From Rhabdothermincola_A sp041688815 (GTDB lineage Bacteria > Actinomycetota > Acidimicrobiia > Acidimicrobiales > Acidimicrobilacustridaceae): a stretch of 64,000 nt of DNA. Location: assembly GCA_041688815.1 (NCBI GenBank), contig JBDNHK010000005.1:1-64000 (forward strand), given 5' to 3'. This document shows positions 59,115-64,000 of the stretch, piece by piece; position 1 is the stretch's first letter, and every line of letters starts with the position of its first letter. Below the pieces are notes generated by a model. The model had not been told where the DNA came from. It searched no databases and saw nothing but the letters and a program-made list of their open reading frames with translations. A program made the translations under genes and the position numbers.

Positions 59115-61676
59115 TCAGCGGCGGCGTAGGACCGCGACCGGCAGTCGAGCGGTGAGGGCGGCGATGGTGTGGGGACCGCCCTCCACGTCCCCGTCACCGA
59201 GCACGTCGTGCCACGATCCGGCGGGAATGTCGATCGATGCCCCGACCGGGGCCATGAAGCGGCGAGGGACGATCACCGCCAGGTCCTCGCCGCGTCGAAA
59301 GGCCAGCACGTCATCGTGGTCGAGTCCGTGGGTCGGCAACGGGCGATACGGGGCTTGTCCACTCAGGGAGGCCGACTCGCGTTCGCGGAGCGCGAGCAGC
59401 CGAGTCAGGACGTGCAGCTTTACCGCCCCGTCGTCGTCCGGATCGTCGGCGGTGTGCGCCCAGCGCTCGGCGGGGCTGGGCCCGTTTCCGCTTCGGATCT
59501 CGTCCAGCAATTCTTGCCTCCGGGTCCAGTCGACCGCCCGGCGGTTGTCGGGGTCGACCAGAGAGAGGTTCCACAACTCGTCGCCCTGGTAGACGTCGGG
59601 GGTGAGGCCGATCGTGGTGGCCAGAACGACTTGGGCCAACGACGACGCCCTCCCGGCGCGCCGTATCGCCGCCACGAAGGCGGACACCTCACCGGTCCAG
59701 GGGTTGTCGATCATCGCTCGTTCGAGAAACACCGCGGCGCGGTACTCGTAGGCGAGGTCGGGGTCGATCCACGATGTCTGCTCCTTCGCTTCCCGCATCG
59801 CTTTCCCGACGTAGGCACCGGCTCGGTCGAGGCTGAGGGGGGCGGCTCCCACCAGGGTCTGCCAGAGAAGCCATTGGAGCTGGGCCGAGGGTTCTGGCGC
59901 CCGGGCTGGATCTGATCGGGAGGACGGCGCGCTCCCGCGGGTGGTGCTGCGGGCCGCGGACCCCATCCAGCTGGCGATCGCGTCGACCGTGGCATCGGGG
60001 GACTCCGACATCCGCCCCAGGCGGGCTCTCACGTCGCCGCTGCGCTTCGTGTCGTGGGTGGTCAGGGGCAGCAGCGTCCGGGGCCATCGCGTCGTCAGCT
60101 CGGCGAAGGCCGAATGGAGCTCGGTCGCGGATGTGAGGGTGCCCGACGGATCCCCCCCGACCTCGTTCAGCCACGAGCACGGCACGAACCGGTAGCAGGC
60201 GGTGTCCTCGATCGCCTTGGCGGCCAGGGGGGCGCTGAACTGGTTGAACGCAGAAATGAACGGATCGGCCAGATCCGCGCCTCGGCGTCGGGTCAGGAGG
60301 TCGGTGGTGAGCTCCACGAGCTCCATCGCGAGGTCGGGTCGGCGCTGCCGTACCCGGGCGGCGGCGGCATCGATGCGAGCCAGGTCGGGTGGCTCGGCGG
60401 TCGCCGCTCCCGGGCCGACGTACGTGCGGTACACATCGAGCGCACAGGCCAGCTCGCGCACCACCTCGGCGCACAGACCGAGAGGCACGGGGCGGTCGAG
60501 GGCGTCGACGACCTGGTGGAGCTCAGTGGCGGCGCGGCGCGCCTCGGGGACGAGGATCCGCTCGGCCACGTCGCGTCGGCTGGTGGCTTCGATCGTCGAC
60601 CACGAGCGCTCGTCACCGGTCACGATCCGGTATCCGGCGCGCAGAATGTCGGCCCCCGAGCCCGAGGTCAGAGTTGCGTCGATGCGGGCCATCGCCTCGT
60701 AACCCGTGGTCCCGTCGACCGGCCAGGTCGGCGGAAGGGCTTCGTCGGTGGCCAGGATCTTCTCGACCACGATGGTGCGCTGTGGCCCCACCAGGTCGCG
60801 CAGCCGTTCGAGGTACCCCTGGGGGTCCACCAGCCCGTCGACGTGATCGATGCGCACGCCGTCCACGACGCCGGCACTCAGCGGATCGTCGTGCATCCAT
60901 CGACGCAGCAGCGCGTGCACGTCGTCGAAGACCGCCGGGCGTTGCACCTGTACGGCGGCGAGATCGGTGATGTCGAAGAAGCGGCGCCAGTTGAGGAGGG
61001 TCGGCGCGTCCCGCCAGGGCACCGCTCGCCAGTGTTGGCGCTCCAACAGGTCGAGCGTTCCCCGAGGCGAGCGCCGCAGTTCGTCGACCACCGCTGCCAC
61101 TCGGGCCGGGTCGCCGTTGGGCCCGAGCCCGAGCGACGCCACCGACTCCTCCGACAGCGGCCACCGGTCGTCGTGGTGCACGGCCACGAGGACGCCCGAC
61201 GAGGAGGCGCGCTCCACGCGCACGATCTCGTCGCGAATCGCGTCGCCGAGCGGGCGGTCGAGGAAGGGCAGGGTGATGCGGCCTTCACCCGGTCCTTCGG
61301 GTGACCAGTCGATGTCGAAGTACGGGGCGTAGGCACTGGTCGGCCCCGCAGCGAGGACGCTCTGCCACCAGTGGTTCGCCGCCGAACGGATCCCCATGTG
61401 GTTGGGGACGATGTCGAGGATCTGTCCCATGCCGTGGTCGGCCAGCGCCTCCCAGAGCCGCCGTAGCGCCGCCTCTCCGCCCAGCTCGGCCCGAACCCGA
61501 CCGTGGTCGGTGACGTCATAGCCGTGGCTGCTGCCGGGAGTGGCCTCGGTCAGGGGCGATGTGTAGAGGTGGCTGACCCCGAGTCGATGGAGGTAGGGCA
61601 CCACCTTCGCGGCGGCGTCCAATCCGAAGGTGGGGGAGAGCTGGAGCCGATAGGTGGCGGTGACGGTCCGAGGCAT
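59115..61676 (-). CDS. treY: Maltooligosyl-trehalose synthase
   Basis: An 853-residue GH13_26 enzyme with the TreY-specific opening TATYRLQLSPTFGLDAAAKV, SHLYTSPLTEATPGSSHGYD, the catalytic VRIDHVDGLVDPQGYL, VVEKILATDEALP and the late DVYQGDELWNLSLVDPDNRR. It turns the reducing end of a maltodextrin into a trehalose unit. The usual partner TreZ, which cleaves off trehalose, is not in this window. Its start is 10 bases after the glgX stop, so the two are in one operon. Confidence 0.95.
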   Translation of the reverse strand: MPRTVTATYRLQLSPTFGLDAAAKVVPYLHRLGVSHLYTSPLTEATPGSSHGYDVTDHGRVRAELGGEAALRRLWEALADHGMGQILDIVPNHMGIRSAANHWWQSVLAAGPTSAYAPYFDIDWSPEGPGEGRITLPFLDRPLGDAIRDEIVRVERASSSGVLVAVHHDDRWPLSEESVASLGLGPNGDPARVAAVVDELRRSPRGTLDLLERQHWRAVPWRDAPTLLNWRRFFDITDLAAVQVQRPAVFDDVHALLRRWMHDDPLSAGVVDGVRIDHVDGLVDPQGYLERLRDLVGPQRTIVVEKILATDEALPPTWPVDGTTGYEAMARIDATLTSGSGADILRAGYRIVTGDERSWSTIEATSRRDVAERILVPEARRAATELHQVVDALDRPVPLGLCAEVVRELACALDVYRTYVGPGAATAEPPDLARIDAAAARVRQRRPDLAMELVELTTDLLTRRRGADLADPFISAFNQFSAPLAAKAIEDTACYRFVPCSWLNEVGGDPSGTLTSATELHSAFAELTTRWPRTLLPLTTHDTKRSGDVRARLGRMSESPDATVDAIASWMGSAARSTTRGSAPSSRSDPARAPEPSAQLQWLLWQTLVGAAPLSLDRAGAYVGKAMREAKEQTSWIDPDLAYEYRAAVFLERAMIDNPWTGEVSAFVAAIRRAGRASSLAQVVLATTIGLTPDVYQGDELWNLSLVDPDNRRAVDWTRRQELLDEIRSGNGPSPAERWAHTADDPDDDGAVKLHVLTRLLALRERESASLSGQAPYRPLPTHGLDHDDVLAFRRGEDLAVIVPRRFMAPVGASIDIPAGSWHDVLGDGDVEGGPHTIAALTARLPVAVLRRR

Positions 61677-61686
61677 CGAGAGGGAC

Positions 61687-63825
61687 CTACCCGTTCGTGC
61701 CTCCGTCGAGCCGGCGCAGCAGCATGACGGATCGGCTCACGACCTTCACTGGGGTCCCGGCCCGATGGACGCCGTCGGGACCGAGGGGGAAGGCCGCTTC
61801 GACGTCGTCGGGGGCGGTGTCGAGAACGATCGTCCATGCCGGTCCGTAGTGGTCCTCGGGCAACGTGAACTCGACGTCGTCGGCCGAGGCGTTGAAGATC
61901 ACGAAGAAGCTGTCGTCGATGATGCGTTCGTTGCGGGGTCCGCGGCCCAGCAGGGCCTCGCCGTTCAGGAACACGCCGATGCAGCGGTTCGAGCCGGTCT
62001 CCCAGTCATGGTCTCCCATCGGGGTGCCGAACGGAGTGAACCAGCCGATGTCGTCGATGTCTTCGCCCATGATCGGCTGGCCCTGGAAGAACCGCCGGCG
62101 GGTGAACACCCGGTGGGCCCGGCGCAGGCGGATCAACCGGCTGGTGAACTCCAGCAGGTCGCTGTCGGCGGTGGCCCAGCCGTACCACGACAGCTCGTTG
62201 TCCTGGCAGTACGCGTTGTTGTTGCCGTGCTGCGTGCGACCGATCTCGTCACCCCCGAGGAGCATCGGGACGCCCTGGGACAACAGGAGCGTGACGAGCA
62301 GGTTGCGCTGCTGGCGCCGGCGAAGGGTCATCACTTCGATGTCATCGGTGGGCCCCTCAACCCCGCAGTTCCAGGAACGGTTGTCGGTCGTGCCGTCGTT
62401 GTTGTCCTCGCCGTTGGCCTCGTTGCGCTTGTGCTCGTACGAAACCAGGTCGTTCAGACTGAAACCATCGTGCGCGGTCACGAAGTTGATCGACGCCGAG
62501 GGTGTGCGCCCGTTGGCCTGGTAGAGGTCGCTGGAGCCGGTGAACCGGTAGCCGAACTCGGCCACGCTGTGGTCGGCGCCGCGCCAGAAGTCGCGCACCT
62601 CGTCGCGGTATCTACCGTTCCACTCCGACCACAGAGGGGGGAAGTTGCCGACCTGGTAGCCACCCTCGCCGACATCCCACGGTTCGGCGATCAGCTTTAC
62701 CTGGCTGACTACCGGGTCCTGCTGGATGAGGTCGAAGAACGCCGACAGCTTGTCGACGTCGTGCAACTCCCGCGCCAGGGTGGCGGCGAGGTCGAACCGG
62801 AACCCGTCGACGCGCATCTCGGTGACCCAATAGCGCAGGCTGTCCATGATGAGTTGCAGGACGTGCGGGTGGCGCATGTTCATGCTGTTGCCCGTGCCGG
62901 TGTAGTCGACGTAGCGGCGCGGGTCGTTCGGGTCGAGTCGGTAGTAGGCCGCGTTGTCGGCGCCCTTGAGCGACAGCATCGGGCCGGCGTCGTTGCCCTC
63001 CGCAGTGTGGTTGTAGACGACGTCGAGGATGACCTCGATGCCCGCATGGTGGAGGGTCTTCACCATCTGCTTGAACTCCTGCACCTGCTGACCGCGCTGG
63101 CCGTACACGGCGTAGTCGTTGTGGGGGGCCAGGAAGGCGATGGAGTTGTAACCCCAGTAGTTGTTGAGGCCCATCTGGTCGAGGTGGTAGTCGTGCACGA
63201 ACTGGTGCACGGGCATGAGCTCGACGGCGGTGACGCCGAGGCTGGTGAGGTGGTCGATGATCGGCTGGCTGCACAGGCCCAGGTAGGTGCCCCGTAGCTC
63301 GGGGGGGACTTCCGGATGGGTGGCGGAGATGCCCTTCACGTGGGTCTCGTACACCACCGTCTCGTGCCAAGGGGTGCGGGGGTGGCGGTCGTGGGACCAG
63401 TCGAAGTAGGGGCTGATCACCACCGACTTCGGCACGAACGGCGCCGAATCGCTGCTGGTGGAACCGCCGTCGGGTCCGGCGTCGAAGGAGTAGGGGAAAA
63501 CCGCCTCGGCCCACTGCACCCGCCCCTCGACCGCTTTGGCGTAGGGGTCGATCAGGAACTTCGTGGGGTTTCCTCGCCGGCCCTCCTCCGGTGCCCACGG
63601 GGCGTGCACGCGGAACCCGTAGCGCTGGCCGGGCTGGACACCGGGCAGGTAGCCGTGGCGGACGAACGCCGTGATCTCCGGGAGCTCGATCCGGCTCTCC
63701 ACCCCTGCGTCGTCGAAGAGGCAGAGCTCGACTCGCTCGGCCACCTCGGAGAAGATCGAGAAGTTGGTGCCCGCCCCATCGAACGTGGCCCCCAACGGGA
63801 AGGGCGCGCCGGGCCAGATGTCCAT
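61687..63825 (-). CDS. glgX: Glycogen debranching enzyme (GlgX/TreX)
   Basis: A 712-residue GH13_11 debranching enzyme of normal length. It has an N-terminal CBM48 (PLGATFDGAGTNFSIFSEVA), VYETHVKGISATHPEVP, MRVDGFRFDLAATLARELH with the nucleophile Asp, KLIAEPWDVGEGGYQVGNFP with the acid Glu, and TAHDGFSLNDLVSY. It removes alpha-1,6 branches of glycogen to give linear chains for TreY. ATG 63825 is chosen over an in-frame ATG 75 bases upstream because TAGGCT lies 7 nt before it. First gene of a unit with treY. Confidence 0.95.
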   Translation of the reverse strand: MDIWPGAPFPLGATFDGAGTNFSIFSEVAERVELCLFDDAGVESRIELPEITAFVRHGYLPGVQPGQRYGFRVHAPWAPEEGRRGNPTKFLIDPYAKAVEGRVQWAEAVFPYSFDAGPDGGSTSSDSAPFVPKSVVISPYFDWSHDRHPRTPWHETVVYETHVKGISATHPEVPPELRGTYLGLCSQPIIDHLTSLGVTAVELMPVHQFVHDYHLDQMGLNNYWGYNSIAFLAPHNDYAVYGQRGQQVQEFKQMVKTLHHAGIEVILDVVYNHTAEGNDAGPMLSLKGADNAAYYRLDPNDPRRYVDYTGTGNSMNMRHPHVLQLIMDSLRYWVTEMRVDGFRFDLAATLARELHDVDKLSAFFDLIQQDPVVSQVKLIAEPWDVGEGGYQVGNFPPLWSEWNGRYRDEVRDFWRGADHSVAEFGYRFTGSSDLYQANGRTPSASINFVTAHDGFSLNDLVSYEHKRNEANGEDNNDGTTDNRSWNCGVEGPTDDIEVMTLRRRQQRNLLVTLLLSQGVPMLLGGDEIGRTQHGNNNAYCQDNELSWYGWATADSDLLEFTSRLIRLRRAHRVFTRRRFFQGQPIMGEDIDDIGWFTPFGTPMGDHDWETGSNRCIGVFLNGEALLGRGPRNERIIDDSFFVIFNASADDVEFTLPEDHYGPAWTIVLDTAPDDVEAAFPLGPDGVHRAGTPVKVVSRSVMLLRRLDGGTNG

Positions 63826-63832
63826 CCGGGCG

Positions 63833-63838
63833 AGCCTA
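63833..63838 (-). promoter_or_regulatory. Candidate leaderless -10 of glgX (TAGGCT)
   Basis: TAGGCT followed by 7 nt and ATG 63825, just after the stop of the upstream partial gene. Confidence 0.48.
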
Positions 63839-63865
63839 GGCGTCGATGTCCGGTCGGTGGTCGGG

Positions 63866-64000
63866 TCAACGCAGCGTGGCGGCGAGGGGTCGGGCTTCAC
63901 GGTCCCGCAGGGCCACGTTGACCTCGAGACGCTCGAGGTGCTGGGCCAGGATCTTGTCGCCCTGGGGAACTTCGTGGGTCTCGAAGAACGCGAAGATCTC
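63866..64000 (-). CDS. pepN: Aminopeptidase N (M1 family), C-terminal fragment
   Basis: Only the last 44 codons are in the window; the gene continues past the right edge. The translation contains FAFFETHEVPQGDKILAQHL and LERLEVNVALRDREA, which match the very C-terminal helix of the ERAP1-like domain of actinobacterial aminopeptidase N. The enzyme removes N-terminal residues from peptides using zinc; its catalytic part is not visible here. The stop TGA lies 41 bases before the glgX start. Confidence 0.75.
   Translation of the reverse strand, partial: EIFAFFETHEVPQGDKILAQHLERLEVNVALRDREARPLAATLR

Overview
The window is high-GC, gene-dense chromosomal DNA from an actinobacterium. A mycothiol S-conjugate amidase, three LLM-class flavin (F420-type) oxidoreductases, a WS/DGAT-type acyltransferase, an MptB-like mannosyltransferase and the GlgE pathway all point to Actinomycetota. 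The mix, together with many leaderless-looking genes and no mycolic-acid genes, would fit the class Acidimicrobiia; that narrower placement is inference. I found no rRNA, tRNA, CRISPR array, insertion sequence or phage gene. No gene-free stretch exceeds about 250 bases.

Layout. 0.2-7.9 kb: DoxX membrane protein, zinc alcohol dehydrogenase, remnant of an ion-channel-like gene, PEBP-like lipoprotein, Mca, a lipoprotein, ChbG/YdjC deacetylase coupled to a membrane-anchored nuclease, and a thiolase. 8.0-12.4 kb: a putative copper-handling locus (multicopper oxidase, Met-rich DUF305 membrane protein) divergent from a BlaI-type repressor and M56 protease, with two dyad operator candidates between. 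12.4-24.6 kb: amidase, thioesterase, LLM oxidoreductases, SDR, a Ser/Thr kinase homologue lacking the catalytic Asp, WS/DGAT enzyme, DsbA-like protein, PAP2 phosphatase, Fe-S nuclease, alpha/beta hydrolase. 24.6-41.6 kb: a large FtsX-type permease, more acyl-CoA/redox enzymes (SDR, LLM, nitronate monooxygenase, acyl-CoA dehydrogenase, CoA-transferase, amidohydrolase), two DUF983 proteins around a Nudix-DUF2332 pair, a chagasin-like lipoprotein, a GH43-like lipoprotein and a flippase-like membrane protein. 41.7-44.4 kb: ferredoxin, ferredoxin reductase, Nudix, YhhN. 44.5-64 kb: alpha-glucan and trehalose metabolism.

The last region is the most coherent. glgE, a treS-pep2 fusion, malQ and glgB run head to tail with successive 4-nt overlaps. 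TreS/Pep2 would turn trehalose into maltose 1-phosphate, GlgE would polymerise it, GlgB would branch the glucan and MalQ would recycle short maltodextrins. On the opposite strand glgX(treX)-treY converge on it and would debranch glucan and form maltooligosyl-trehalose; treZ, which releases trehalose, is not in the window. Two polyprenol-sugar glycosyltransferases and CorA lie between the two arms.

Two features recur. First, many genes lacking a Shine-Dalgarno have a TANNNT hexamer 6-8 nt before the start codon, the signature of leaderless transcription, and these helped choose starts. Second, five genes carry frame disruptions: an ion-channel-like remnant, the pseudokinase, a small membrane protein, an FMN-binding glutamate-synthase-like protein and the CorA N-terminus. 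They may be real decay or sequence error; reads would decide. I did not find an unmistakably novel multi-gene system. The best candidates for follow-up are the copper/BlaI-M56 locus, the pseudokinase, and the coupled GlgE operon with embedded malQ.
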